Origin: SXNM01 sp964586155
Lineage (GTDB): Bacteria; Myxococcota_A; UBA9042
Assembly: GCA_964586155.1 (NCBI GenBank)
Contig: CAZPHC010000015.1
Location: 1-64,000, forward strand
Reading direction: 5' to 3'
DNA length: 64,000 nt
The position numbers were made by a program, and so were the translations under genes. Below are positions 51,664 through 60,959 of this stretch, in pieces; position 1 is the stretch's first letter, and every line of letters starts with the position of its first letter. The notes under the pieces were generated by a model, which saw nothing but the letters and a program-made list of their open reading frames with translations, was not told the DNA's origin and made no database searches.

Positions 51664-52380
51664 ATGAATCTGCCGAGCCAAGCCATACCAGGCGCGATCG
51701 TCGCCGAGCTGCGCGACGTCAGCCGTCACTACAGCACCAGCGCCGGCGTGGTCCACGCCCTCGACCACGTCTCGTTGACCATCACCAAGGGCGAGATGCT
51801 GGCCATCGCCGGTCCGTCGGGCTCGGGCAAGTCGACGCTGCTCGGCCTGCTCGGCGCGTTGGATCGGCCGGACGGCGGCGACATCGTCGTCGACGGCCGC
51901 ACGCTCGGCAGCCTCTCGGCCAAGGAGGCCGCGCTGCTGCGCCGCGACCGCATCGGCTTCGTCTTCCAGGCCTACAACCTCGTGCCGGTGCTGACCGCGG
52001 CCGAGAACGTCGAGTACGTCATGCTGCTGCAAGGCCGTGACCCGGCGTCGCGGCGCGCACGCGCGCTGCAGGTGCTGGCGGAGGTCGGGCTCGGCCAGCA
52101 TGCCGACCGCCGACCGGGCGAGCTCTCGGGTGGCCAGCAGCAGCGCGTGGCCGTGGCCCGCGCCCTGGCCGCCGAGCCGGCGCTGATCTTGGCCGACGAG
52201 CCGACCGCGAACCTCGACTCGCACACCGCGACCGCGCTGCTCGACATCATGGCGGCGCTCAACCGCGACCACGGCGTGACCTTCGTCTTCTCGACCCACG
52301 ATCCGATGGTCATGGAGCGCGCCAGCCGCATCGTCCACCTGCGCGACGGCGCGATCGAGTCCGAGGAGCGACGCGGATGA
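51664..52380 (+). CDS. ABC transporter ATPase, LolD-like
   Basis: A 238-aa ATPase: Walker A GPSGSGKST, Q-loop FVFQAYNLVPVLTAAEN, signature LSGGQQQRVAVARA, Walker B LILADEPT, switch STHD. It closely resembles the ATPase at 22523-23227. Its stop overlaps the start of the barrel gene (ATGA), so the outer-membrane barrel is made in step with the transporter. Confidence 0.92.
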   Translation: MNLPSQAIPGAIVAELRDVSRHYSTSAGVVHALDHVSLTITKGEMLAIAGPSGSGKSTLLGLLGALDRPDGGDIVVDGRTLGSLSAKEAALLRRDRIGFVFQAYNLVPVLTAAENVEYVMLLQGRDPASRRARALQVLAEVGLGQHADRRPGELSGGQQQRVAVARALAAEPALILADEPTANLDSHTATALLDIMAALNRDHGVTFVFSTHDPMVMERASRIVHLRDGAIESEERRG

Positions 52381-53690
52381 CCGGGCCCCGGCGCCAGCCC
52401 ACGGCCTGGCGAGCCCGGAGTCTCGGGCTGTTCGCGGCGCTCGCGGCCCTGGTCGGCGTCGGCGCGGCGGGCGCGGCCGCGGCGCTCGATTGGCAGCGAG
52501 GGCCGCTGCACGGCCGGGTCGGCGGCTACCTGCTCGAGACGACGATGGTCGGCGTCGAGCCGACGACGGCGACCCTGCCGCGGAGCGACGTCGGCCTCAC
52601 GGTCCTGCGCCTGCGTCCCGTCGCCGACGCCGCCTGGGACGACGCCGCGCGCATCGAGATCGGCTGGGACGTGTTGCCCGTCATCGGCAGCGGCGCCTAT
52701 GTGCAGCGCCTGGCGGTCGCGCCGCCCAACCGGCTGCGGGTCTGGGACTTCGACGCGCTGGCACACGACGGCAGCGGCTTCGACCTGCAGCACAACCTCG
52801 ACCGCCTGGTGCTGCAAGCGCAGCTCGGGCCGCTCGGGCTCAAGGTCGGTCGGCAGGCCATCGGCCACGGCGGCGCGCGCCTGCTGACGACGGCCGACCT
52901 CTTTGGCCCCTTTGGCCCCGGCAGCATCGCGACCGAGTTCAAGCGGGGGGTCGACGCTGTGCGGCTGACGCTGCCGGCGGGCGACCGGCTCGAGCTCGAG
53001 GCCATCGCCGTCGGCCACCGGGCCGCCCTCGACGGCGAGGCCGCCGACGTCGGCCTGCGCGACGGGATCTACCTGCTGCGGCTCGGCCTGAGCGTGCCCG
53101 AGACGCTGGACCTGTCGCTGCTCGCCGGCGTCAGCTACCGGCTGCCGACGCTGGCCTGGGCCGTCAACGGCGACGTCTGGGGCGCGGGCTGGTACGTCGA
53201 GGGCTCGGCGCGTTGGGACGGCGACGCCAAGGGCAGCTTCGGCGGCGACGAAGACGCCAGCCTGCAGCTGCGCGCCACGGTCGGCCTCGATCGGCAATGG
53301 ACCGGCAACACGCGCACCGTGCTCGAGCTGGCCTACCAGAGCACCGGCGCCAAGGACGTCGCCGGCATGTTCGCCGCGGCGACCCGGCTGCCAACCCGCG
53401 TCGGCGAGGCCTTCTTGCTCGGGCGCCTGCACGCGGCGGCGATGGTGGCGACCCAGGTGCGCGACCTGCACAGCCTGAACCTGGCCGCGATCTGCAACCT
53501 CGACGACGGTTCGGTGCTGCTGATGCCCGGCGCCGGCGTCTCGATCAGCGACGAGGTCACGCTGGGGCTGGGCGCGCTGCTGCCGCTGGGCAAGCGGCCC
53601 CTGGTCGCGCTCGGCGACCTCAAGCTGCCGCGCTCGGAGTTCGGCAGCGCGCCGTTGCTGGCCTACCTCGACCTGCGCCTGGGCTTCTAG
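52377..53690 (+). CDS. Outer-membrane barrel partner of the ABC cassette
   Basis: A 437-aa protein. A signal peptide region (LGLFAALAALVGVGAAGAAAA) is followed by alternating beta strands typical of an outer-membrane barrel (LVLQAQLGPLGLKVGRQAIG, LQLRATVGLDRQW, VLELAYQSTG) and a final aromatic residue in LAYLDLRLGF. No named family. Coupled to the ATPase gene by ATGA overlap, it is likely the outer-membrane end of the LolA-ABC system, as a receiver or channel for the exported lipid or lipoprotein. Confidence 0.75.
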   Translation: MTGPRRQPTAWRARSLGLFAALAALVGVGAAGAAAALDWQRGPLHGRVGGYLLETTMVGVEPTTATLPRSDVGLTVLRLRPVADAAWDDAARIEIGWDVLPVIGSGAYVQRLAVAPPNRLRVWDFDALAHDGSGFDLQHNLDRLVLQAQLGPLGLKVGRQAIGHGGARLLTTADLFGPFGPGSIATEFKRGVDAVRLTLPAGDRLELEAIAVGHRAALDGEAADVGLRDGIYLLRLGLSVPETLDLSLLAGVSYRLPTLAWAVNGDVWGAGWYVEGSARWDGDAKGSFGGDEDASLQLRATVGLDRQWTGNTRTVLELAYQSTGAKDVAGMFAAATRLPTRVGEAFLLGRLHAAAMVATQVRDLHSLNLAAICNLDDGSVLLMPGAGVSISDEVTLGLGALLPLGKRPLVALGDLKLPRSEFGSAPLLAYLDLRLGF

Positions 53691-53696
53691 CTCCGC

Positions 53697-53712
53697 CTCG
53701 ACGCGTGTCGAG
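53697..53712. terminator. Hairpin between convergent genes
   Basis: CTCGAC and GTCGAG pair around a 4-base loop, in the 36-base space between the barrel stop and the stop of the giant lipoprotein. No T-run; probably a bidirectional terminator. Confidence 0.4.
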
Positions 53713-53726
53713 CCCGGATCTGCGCG

Positions 53727-56700
53727 CTACTTGGTGCCCTTGACCTGGGTCAGCGTCTTGGCCGCTGTCGTCGTGCCGTCGCCGACGGTGCCGTAGGTGT
53801 TGTAGCCGGCACACTCGACCGAGCCATCGGCCTTGAGCACGCAGGTGCCGTGGTAGTAGGTGACGACCTGCACGGCGCCGGTGCCGCCTTGCATCACGGC
53901 GGGCGCGAGGGCATCGGTGGTGGTGCCGTTGCCGAGCTGGCCGTAGAGGTTGTAGCCGTACGCCTGCACCGTGCCGTCCACGCCGAGCGCGACGCTGTGG
54001 TAGTAGCCGGCCTGGACCTGCGCCAGCGTGCCCAATGCGGCCAACGAGACCGGGCTGGTCTGCGGGGTCACCTTGGTGCCGCTGCCCGCCTGGCCGTGGT
54101 TGTTGTAGCCGAAGCAACGACCGACGCCGTAGATATCGGTCGCGCAGCCGGTGTAGGCACCCGGGCCCAGCGTGCGCGTCAACTTGATGTCGCTGCGCAG
54201 GATGGCGGTCGAGACGTTGCCGGTGCTGCCGGGGTCGACCTGGGTGTAGGCGTTCGAGCCCCAGCACATCACGTTGCGGTTGCCGAGCAGCGCGCAGGTG
54301 AACGAGTAGCCCGCGGCGACGGCGACCGCGCCCGAGACGCCGACGACCTGGACCGGCGCCGTGACGTCGGTCGTGCTCGTCGCGCCCGTGCCGAGCTGGC
54401 CGGCGCTGTTCTGGCCCCAGCACCAGACCGTGCCGTCTTTGCGCACCGCGCAGCTGTGGGCGTGGCCGAGCGAGATGTCGACCACCTCGGTCAGGTTGGC
54501 CACCTCGAGCGGCTTGCTGATGGCGGCGGTGCCCGTCGCGCCGTTGCCGACCTGGCCGTCGGAGTTGTAGCCCCAGCACCAGACGCGGCCGTTGGCCAGG
54601 CGGGCGCAGGTATGCTGCGTGCCCGGCACGATCTGCTCGACGTCCTTGAGGTCCAGGACCGCGACCGGCGAGGTCGCCTGGGTCGTGCCGCCGTCGCCGA
54701 GCTGGCCGTAGGTGTTGCGACCCCAGCACGCCGCGGTCTTGTCGGCGCGGACGGCGCAGACGTGGTAGGCGTAGGCGAAGCCACCGAGGCGGATGGCCCA
54801 GCCTTGGGTCTGCGGCTTGCAGGTGCCGGCGGAGCAGGTCGAGGCCACGCCGCAGACGTTGCCGTCGTTGCCCTTCTTGAACGAGCAGGACTTGGCGACG
54901 CAGGTCTCGATGGTGCACGGGTCGCCATCGTTGCAGTCGCCGTCGGTGGCGCAGGTCATCTTGCAGTCGGCGATCGCCGTGTGCGAGCAGGCGCCGGACT
55001 TGCTGTCGCAGGCGTCGGTGGTGCAGGCATTGCCGTCGTTGCAGTCGACCGCGCCGGTCTGGCTGCAGATGCCGGCCTTGCACACCGGGTTGAGGGTGCA
55101 GGCGTCGCCGTCGTCGCAATCCTTGGCCGTGCCGACGCAAGCGCCCGCGCCATCGCAAGCGTCCGAGATCATGCAGGCATCTTCGTCGTCGCAGGGCGCG
55201 TTGGCCTTGGCGGCGGCGAACGAGCACTTGCCGGTGGTGCCGTCGCAGGTGCCGACGTTGCACTTGTTGGTCGTGTTGCACTCGCTGTCGGCGCTGCACT
55301 TGCCGTCCTCGACGTGGACCAGCTGCGCGCTGTCGGTCGTCGTGTTGTTGCCGATCTGGCCGTAGAGCGCGTCGCCGGTGCAGAAGACGACGCCGTCCTT
55401 GCGCAGCAGGCAGCTGTGGCTGCGGCCGGCGGCGACGTCGACGACGTTGCTGGCGTAGGGCATCTGCACCGGCAGCTTCTGGTCGTCCTTGCTGGCCAGG
55501 CCAAGCTCGCCGCTGGCGTTCGAGCCCCAGCCGAAGACCTCTCCGTCGCTGCGCAGGCCGATGACGTGGTACTGGCCGCCGACGACCTTGACCACCGAGC
55601 CCAGCTCCTGGACGTCGGCGATGACCTCATCGCCCGACGTGGACGAGACGCCCTTGCCGAGCTGGCCGTCGCTGTTGCGGCCCCAGCATTGGACCTTGCC
55701 GCTGCCGAGGACGACGCAGCTCGAGTAGGCCGTGGCTGCGACCGCCTTGGCGCCGGGGAAGACGCCACGCTTGGTCGGCGTCAGCACGTCGGCGGTCGAG
55801 GTGCCGCCCTGGGCGTTGAAGTAGGTGTTCTGGCCCCACGCCCAGACGCTGCCGTCTCCGAGCAGCGCCAGCGTATGGTAGTAGCCCGCAGCGACGTGCT
55901 TGACGTTGCCCAGCACCTGGGTCGGCACCTTCTGCGTCGTCGACGTGCCGTCGCCGACCTGGCCGTCGGCGTTCTGGCCCCAGCACCAGAGCGTCGAGTC
56001 GACCTTGAGCGCGCAGGTGGTGCCGTAGCCCGCCGCGACCTGGACGACGTCCTTGAGGCCGGTATCGACCGGTGTCTTGGCCGCCGTCGTGTTGCCGTTG
56101 CCGACCTGGCCGTAGGTGTTGTAGCCCCAGCAGTAGAGCTTGCCGGCCGAGGTCAGGGCGCAGGTGTGGGCGTAGCCGATCGCGACCTGGACCACGTCCG
56201 CGAGGCCGCCGACGTTGACCGGCACCTTGGCGACCGTGGTCGTGCCGTCGCCGATCTGGCCGTAGGTGTTGTAGCCCCAACAATCGAGCTTGCCGTCGGT
56301 GCGGATGGCGCAGGTATGGTACGCCATCGTGCCCGACGCGATCGCCTTGTAGGTGCCGCTGAGCTGCAGGGCACCGCAGCTGCCGCTGCCGCAGACCTGG
56401 GCCGCGCCGCAGAGGCCGTTGTCGTTGCCGGCCTTGCCGGCGCAGAGGCCGTCGACGCAGCTCTCGACGGTGCAGAGGTTCTGGTCGGTGCAGTCGCCGT
56501 CGGCCTTGCAGGGCAGCTTGCAGCCCGGAACGGCGGCGTAGGTGCACTTGCCGGTCTTGGGGTCGCAGGCATCGATGGTGCAGTCGTTGGCGTCGTCGCA
56601 GCTGGTCTGCACCGTCTGCTTGCACACGCCGACCTCGCAGACCGGCAGCAGCGTGCAGGCGTTGCCGTCGTCGCAGTTCTTGGGCTTGGCGATGCACAGA

Positions 56701-59700
56701 CCAGAGCCGTCGCAAGCGTCGTCGACGGTGCAGCCGTCGCCGTCGTCGCAGGTCACGCCGGACTTGGCGGGCGCGCCGACGCAGGCGCCGTTGTCGCACG
56801 TCTCGACGACGCAGGGATCGTCGTCAGCGCACTCTGCGTCGCCCTTGCAGCTGCCGAAGTTGACCTTGACCGGCGCGGATTTGTTGGCGGTCGTGCCGTC
56901 GCCGAGCTGGCCGTAGGTGTTGTAGCCGCTGCACCAGACCGTGCCGTCCTTGCGCAGCGCGCAGGTGTGGTAGCGGCCCGTGGTCAGGTCGACCAGATCG
57001 CTGAGCTTGGTGAAGGGTCGCGGCAGGTCGGCGTCGTTGGTGGTGCCGTCGCCGAGCTGGCCGTAGGCGTTGTCGCCCATCGTCAAGGCCTTGCCGCCAG
57101 GCAGCAGCACCGCGCTGAACCTGTAGCCGGTCGTCAGCACCGCCGCCGCGCTGAAGCCGACGGCCTTGGTCGCCTTGGGCGAGTCGGTCGTCGTCTTGGC
57201 GCCGTCGCCGCGCTGGCCCTGGGAGTTGTCGCCGACGCAGAGCTGTTCGCCGGCCTTGTTCAGCGCGCAGGTGAAGTCGTAGCCGGCCGAGACCGCGGTC
57301 GCCTGGGCCAGCTCGGCGCGCAGCTTGGGCAGCAGCACCGGCGTCGTGCCGCCGGACGCGCTCTGGTAGCTGGCGTTGTAGCCCCACGACCAGACCGTGC
57401 CGTCCTGGCGCAGCGCGACGGTGTGGTAGTAGCCGGTGGCGAGGGCCTTGACGCCCGAGACGCCGTTGAGGCGCGTCGGCGTCGGGGTCTCGGTCGTGTC
57501 GCCGAGCCCGAGCTGGCCGTAGTTGTTGTAGCCCCAGCACCAGACCGAGCCGTCCACCTTGAGCGCGCAGGTGTGGTAGTAGCCGGCGCGCACCTGGACG
57601 GCGCCGTCGAGGTCCTTCACCTCGACCGGGACCTTGGAGTCGGTCTTGCTGCCGTCGCCGAGCTGGCCGTGGGTGTTGTCGCCCCAGCAGGAGACCTTGC
57701 CGGTGCTGGCGACGGCGCAGGTGTGGTAGTAGCCGGCGCTGACGTCGAGCGCCGCGGTGACGTTCTTGACCTGCACCGCGGCGGTGGCGTTGGTCGTGGT
57801 GTCGTCGCCGAGCTGGCCGTTGTTGTTGTAGCCCCAGCACCAGACCGTGCCGCCGGCCTTGCGCGCGCAGGTGTGGTAGGCGGCGTGGCCCGACGCGATC
57901 TGGACGATGTCGCCGCCTTGGATCGGCGCGCATGTCCCGGCGTTGCACACCGCGTTGCTGCCGCAGACCGCGCCGTTGGCGCTCTGCTGGAACTTGCAGG
58001 TGTTGGTCGCCAGATCGCACGTCTCGATCGTGCAGGGGTTGCCGTCACCGCAGTCGCTGGTGGTCTGGCAGCTCGGCACGCAGTTGGCGATGGCGGTGAA
58101 CTTGCATTGGCCGGTGGCGTTGTCGCAGGCGTCGGTGGTGCAGGTGTCGCCGTCGTCGCACGGCTGCGCCGGGCCAGAGACGCAGACGCCGACGTCGCAG
58201 GCGTCGTTGATCGTGCACTTCTGGCCGTCGTCGCAGTCGCCGGTGAGCAGCGCGACCTGGCACTTGCCGGTCTTGCCGTCGCAGGAGTCGGTGGTGCAGG
58301 CGTTGCCGTCGTCGCAGCTGGCCGGCGTGCCCTTGCAGGTGCCGGACGCGTCGCAGGTGTCCTTGGCGGTGCAGTAGTTGCCGTCGTCACAAGCGGCGCC
58401 AGCCTGCGGCGCGTTCTTGCAGACCGAGGTCGCCTTGTCGCAGCTGTCGGCGGTGCAGCTGTCGCCGTCGTAGCATTGGGTGTCGACGGTGCAGCCGCTG
58501 ACGTCGTAGACCTTGACCCAGTCGACGAAGGGGCCGGCGGTACCGTTGACGGTGCAGTCGTACGTCTCGAATTCGAAGCGGATCAGGATGGTCTTGCCCT
58601 TGACGGACGAGAGATCGACCGTGATCTCCTTCCACGGGCTCGAGGCGGGCGCGTCGAGCGGATCGGTGCTGAACCAGGTCTTGCCGCCATCGCCCGAGGC
58701 CTCGACGAGGAGGGTGTCCCACAGGCCGCCGTCCTCCCATTCGCCGCCGAGCGAGAACTTCATCTTCGGCTGGACGGCGTTGGTCAGGTCGATTGGCGGT
58801 GACGTCGCGATGCCGTAGACCCACTCGTCGCTGCCGGCGCATTTGTAGTTGGTGCCGTTGTTGAAGTTGAGCGCGCAGCTGCCGACCTCGGGCTTGGGCA
58901 GCACGGGGGTGGTGTCGATCGCCCAGGCCGGCGACTGCTGGTCGCCGTCGAAGACCCAGAGCTTGCTGCTGGTGCTGCCGCAGTTGAAGACCTCGCTGTA
59001 GGGCAGCTTGAAGACGGTGCTGCTCGAGCAGGCGATCGGCGTGGTCTTGCAGCCCGCTTGCGGGTCGCAGGCGTCGGCGGTGCAGGGATCGCCGTCGTCG
59101 CAGGCCTTGGGCAGCTGGGCACAGGTGCCGCCCTGGCAGACGCCGATGTTGCAGCCGCTGCCGGGGCAGTCCTTGGCGGTGCCGGCGCACGCGCCCGCCT
59201 TGCAGGCATCGCCCGTGGTGCAGGGATCGTTGTCGTCGCAGGCCGTGGTGCCGGGCGCCGGGGCGTTGGTGCAGTCGCCGGTCGCCTTGTCGCAGCTGTC
59301 GACGGTGCAGACCTTGCCGTCGTCGCAGGCCGCGACGGCCCCCTGGCACTTGCCGCCCTTGCAGCTCTCGGACGCGGTGCACACGTCACCGTCGTCGCAG
59401 GGCGCGAGGTTGTTGACGTGGACGCAGCCCTTGGCCGGAGCGCACGAATCCAGGGTACAGACGTTCTTGTCGTCACAGTTGGTGGTGATGCCGACGCAAG
59501 CGCCCTTGTCGCAGGTGTCCTTGTCGGTGCACTTGTTGCCGTCGTCGCAGGGCGCGGTGTTCTGCGCGTGGCCGCAGCCCTTCTGGCTATCGCAGGTGTC
59601 GTCGGTGCAGGCGTCGCTGTCGTCGCAACTGACGGTCACGCCGGCGCAGAGGCTGAGGGCACAGACGTCGCCGCCGGTGCAGGCGTCGGCGTCGTCGCAG

Positions 59701-60788
59701 GTGGCCTTGTTCGGCAGCTGCACGCAGCCCTTGGCCTTGTCGCAGCCATCGTCGGTGCAGGGGTTGCCGTCGTCACAGTTGGCGGCCGGACCGGCCTTGC
59801 AGACGCCGGCATCGCAGGTATCGCCCTCGGTGCAGGCGTCGCCGTCGCTGCAGTCGCCGGACTGCGGCGCGTGGCTGCACGCGCCCTTGTCGCAGGCGTC
59901 GGCGGTGCACGGGTTGTCGTCGTCGCAGAGGGCGCCGCCCTCGTCGGTGCTGCCGTCGCAGTCCTGGTCGACGCCGTCGCAGGTCTCGGTCGCGGCCGCA
60001 GCCGGGGCGCAGGCCGACAAGCCCGCGTCGCCGCAGCTGATCTCGGCGGTGCATCCAGGCAGGCCCTCGGCCCAGCAGGTGGTCGCGGCCTTGTGCGCCT
60101 TGGCCCAGCCGCTGCACGCGCAGCTGCCGGCCTGCTTGGGCATGCATTGCTTGACGGCTTGGCCCGCAGCGCTGGTCACGTCGCTGCAGGTCGAGGCGTC
60201 GGGGCAGTCGGCGTCGACCGCGCAGCCGATGCTGCAGAAGGCGCCGGCCCCACCGATCCGGACGCAAGCGGCGCTCGCGGCGCCGGGCACCTGGCACTCC
60301 GCGTCGGCCTTGCACGGGGCGCAGAGCGCGGCGTGGTGGTCGGCGCAGACCTTGATCTTGCCGTCCTTGCCGTCGACCTCGGCGCAGACGCCGGAGGTGC
60401 AGTCGCCGTCGGTGCTGCAGGCGGGCGCGCAGCGCTTGTCGCCGGCCTGATCCATCAAGCACGCGCCGTTGCTGCAGGACGCCGCGTCGGTGCAGGCGCA
60501 GCCGACGGCGCCGGGGCAGCCGGGGCCGACGTCGCCGGCGTCGGTCGGGTTCGCGTCGTCGGCGTCGCCCGGGTCGGCGGTATCGGTGCCGGTCGTGGTG
60601 TCGCCGTCGCCCCCGTCGGTGTCGCCCCCCGCAGTGTCGCCCGTCGCGTCGATCGCGTCGTCGGTGACTGCGGTGTCGCTGCTGGCGGCGGTGTCCTTGC
60701 TGCCGGGCGAACCTTCGTCGCTGCAGGCGGCTGCGAGGCCGAGCAGCAACAGCCAAAGGGCGCGGTGGCCGTGGCGGTGGGCGGTCAT
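53727..60788 (-). CDS. Giant Cys-rich and RCC1-repeat lipoprotein
   Basis: A 2353-aa lipoprotein (signal LWLLLLGLAAAC, start 60788). A Thr/Asp/Gly spacer and dense Cys-rich repeats of the type CDDGNPCTDDGCD fill residues 90-590. A MAM/jelly-roll-like domain lies at about 593-766 (WVFDGDQQSPAW, VDLSSVKGKTILIRFEFE). Then three blocks of RCC1 propeller repeats (about 961-1309, 1476-1826, 1999-2349) alternate with more Cys-rich modules. The repeat motif is like TCALKDGTVWCWGYNYGQLGDGT. RCC1 propellers bind proteins or nucleotides in eukaryotes; myxobacterial surface versions are uncharacterised. Likely a very long surface adhesin or sensor. Confidence 0.8.
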   Translation of the reverse strand: MTAHRHGHRALWLLLLGLAAACSDEGSPGSKDTAASSDTAVTDDAIDATGDTAGGDTDGGDGDTTTGTDTADPGDADDANPTDAGDVGPGCPGAVGCACTDAASCSNGACLMDQAGDKRCAPACSTDGDCTSGVCAEVDGKDGKIKVCADHHAALCAPCKADAECQVPGAASAACVRIGGAGAFCSIGCAVDADCPDASTCSDVTSAAGQAVKQCMPKQAGSCACSGWAKAHKAATTCWAEGLPGCTAEISCGDAGLSACAPAAAATETCDGVDQDCDGSTDEGGALCDDDNPCTADACDKGACSHAPQSGDCSDGDACTEGDTCDAGVCKAGPAANCDDGNPCTDDGCDKAKGCVQLPNKATCDDADACTGGDVCALSLCAGVTVSCDDSDACTDDTCDSQKGCGHAQNTAPCDDGNKCTDKDTCDKGACVGITTNCDDKNVCTLDSCAPAKGCVHVNNLAPCDDGDVCTASESCKGGKCQGAVAACDDGKVCTVDSCDKATGDCTNAPAPGTTACDDNDPCTTGDACKAGACAGTAKDCPGSGCNIGVCQGGTCAQLPKACDDGDPCTADACDPQAGCKTTPIACSSSTVFKLPYSEVFNCGSTSSKLWVFDGDQQSPAWAIDTTPVLPKPEVGSCALNFNNGTNYKCAGSDEWVYGIATSPPIDLTNAVQPKMKFSLGGEWEDGGLWDTLLVEASGDGGKTWFSTDPLDAPASSPWKEITVDLSSVKGKTILIRFEFETYDCTVNGTAGPFVDWVKVYDVSGCTVDTQCYDGDSCTADSCDKATSVCKNAPQAGAACDDGNYCTAKDTCDASGTCKGTPASCDDGNACTTDSCDGKTGKCQVALLTGDCDDGQKCTINDACDVGVCVSGPAQPCDDGDTCTTDACDNATGQCKFTAIANCVPSCQTTSDCGDGNPCTIETCDLATNTCKFQQSANGAVCGSNAVCNAGTCAPIQGGDIVQIASGHAAYHTCARKAGGTVWCWGYNNNGQLGDDTTTNATAAVQVKNVTAALDVSAGYYHTCAVASTGKVSCWGDNTHGQLGDGSKTDSKVPVEVKDLDGAVQVRAGYYHTCALKVDGSVWCWGYNNYGQLGLGDTTETPTPTRLNGVSGVKALATGYYHTVALRQDGTVWSWGYNASYQSASGGTTPVLLPKLRAELAQATAVSAGYDFTCALNKAGEQLCVGDNSQGQRGDGAKTTTDSPKATKAVGFSAAAVLTTGYRFSAVLLPGGKALTMGDNAYGQLGDGTTNDADLPRPFTKLSDLVDLTTGRYHTCALRKDGTVWCSGYNTYGQLGDGTTANKSAPVKVNFGSCKGDAECADDDPCVVETCDNGACVGAPAKSGVTCDDGDGCTVDDACDGSGLCIAKPKNCDDGNACTLLPVCEVGVCKQTVQTSCDDANDCTIDACDPKTGKCTYAAVPGCKLPCKADGDCTDQNLCTVESCVDGLCAGKAGNDNGLCGAAQVCGSGSCGALQLSGTYKAIASGTMAYHTCAIRTDGKLDCWGYNTYGQIGDGTTTVAKVPVNVGGLADVVQVAIGYAHTCALTSAGKLYCWGYNTYGQVGNGNTTAAKTPVDTGLKDVVQVAAGYGTTCALKVDSTLWCWGQNADGQVGDGTSTTQKVPTQVLGNVKHVAAGYYHTLALLGDGSVWAWGQNTYFNAQGGTSTADVLTPTKRGVFPGAKAVAATAYSSCVVLGSGKVQCWGRNSDGQLGKGVSSTSGDEVIADVQELGSVVKVVGGQYHVIGLRSDGEVFGWGSNASGELGLASKDDQKLPVQMPYASNVVDVAAGRSHSCLLRKDGVVFCTGDALYGQIGNNTTTDSAQLVHVEDGKCSADSECNTTNKCNVGTCDGTTGKCSFAAAKANAPCDDEDACMISDACDGAGACVGTAKDCDDGDACTLNPVCKAGICSQTGAVDCNDGNACTTDACDSKSGACSHTAIADCKMTCATDGDCNDGDPCTIETCVAKSCSFKKGNDGNVCGVASTCSAGTCKPQTQGWAIRLGGFAYAYHVCAVRADKTAACWGRNTYGQLGDGGTTQATSPVAVLDLKDVEQIVPGTQHTCARLANGRVWCWGYNSDGQVGNGATGTAAISKPLEVANLTEVVDISLGHAHSCAVRKDGTVWCWGQNSAGQLGTGATSTTDVTAPVQVVGVSGAVAVAAGYSFTCALLGNRNVMCWGSNAYTQVDPGSTGNVSTAILRSDIKLTRTLGPGAYTGCATDIYGVGRCFGYNNHGQAGSGTKVTPQTSPVSLAALGTLAQVQAGYYHSVALGVDGTVQAYGYNLYGQLGNGTTTDALAPAVMQGGTGAVQVVTYYHGTCVLKADGSVECAGYNTYGTVGDGTTTAAKTLTQVKGTK

Positions 60789-60959
60789 GTGCGGCTCCGT
60801 GTCTGACGCGCGATCGCGGACGGGTCGGCCACGCCACAGCAGCGACGCAGCAGGGCTGCAGCGTTCCACATCCCGCCGGTGCTTGCCAACGTTGCGGCGC
60901 GTCGAGTCGGGTCGTTTCCCGCGCTCAACGGCCGACCGATCGGCCTCGGACGCGGCCCG

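Noticed and set aside
53850..58802. Very long open frame on the plus strand opposite the RCC1 lipoprotein
   Set aside because: It is a composition artefact: the real gene has Cys/Asp/Gly-rich repeats that leave the antisense frame without stops. Its translation is low-complexity Val/Ala/Arg/Asp with no domain.
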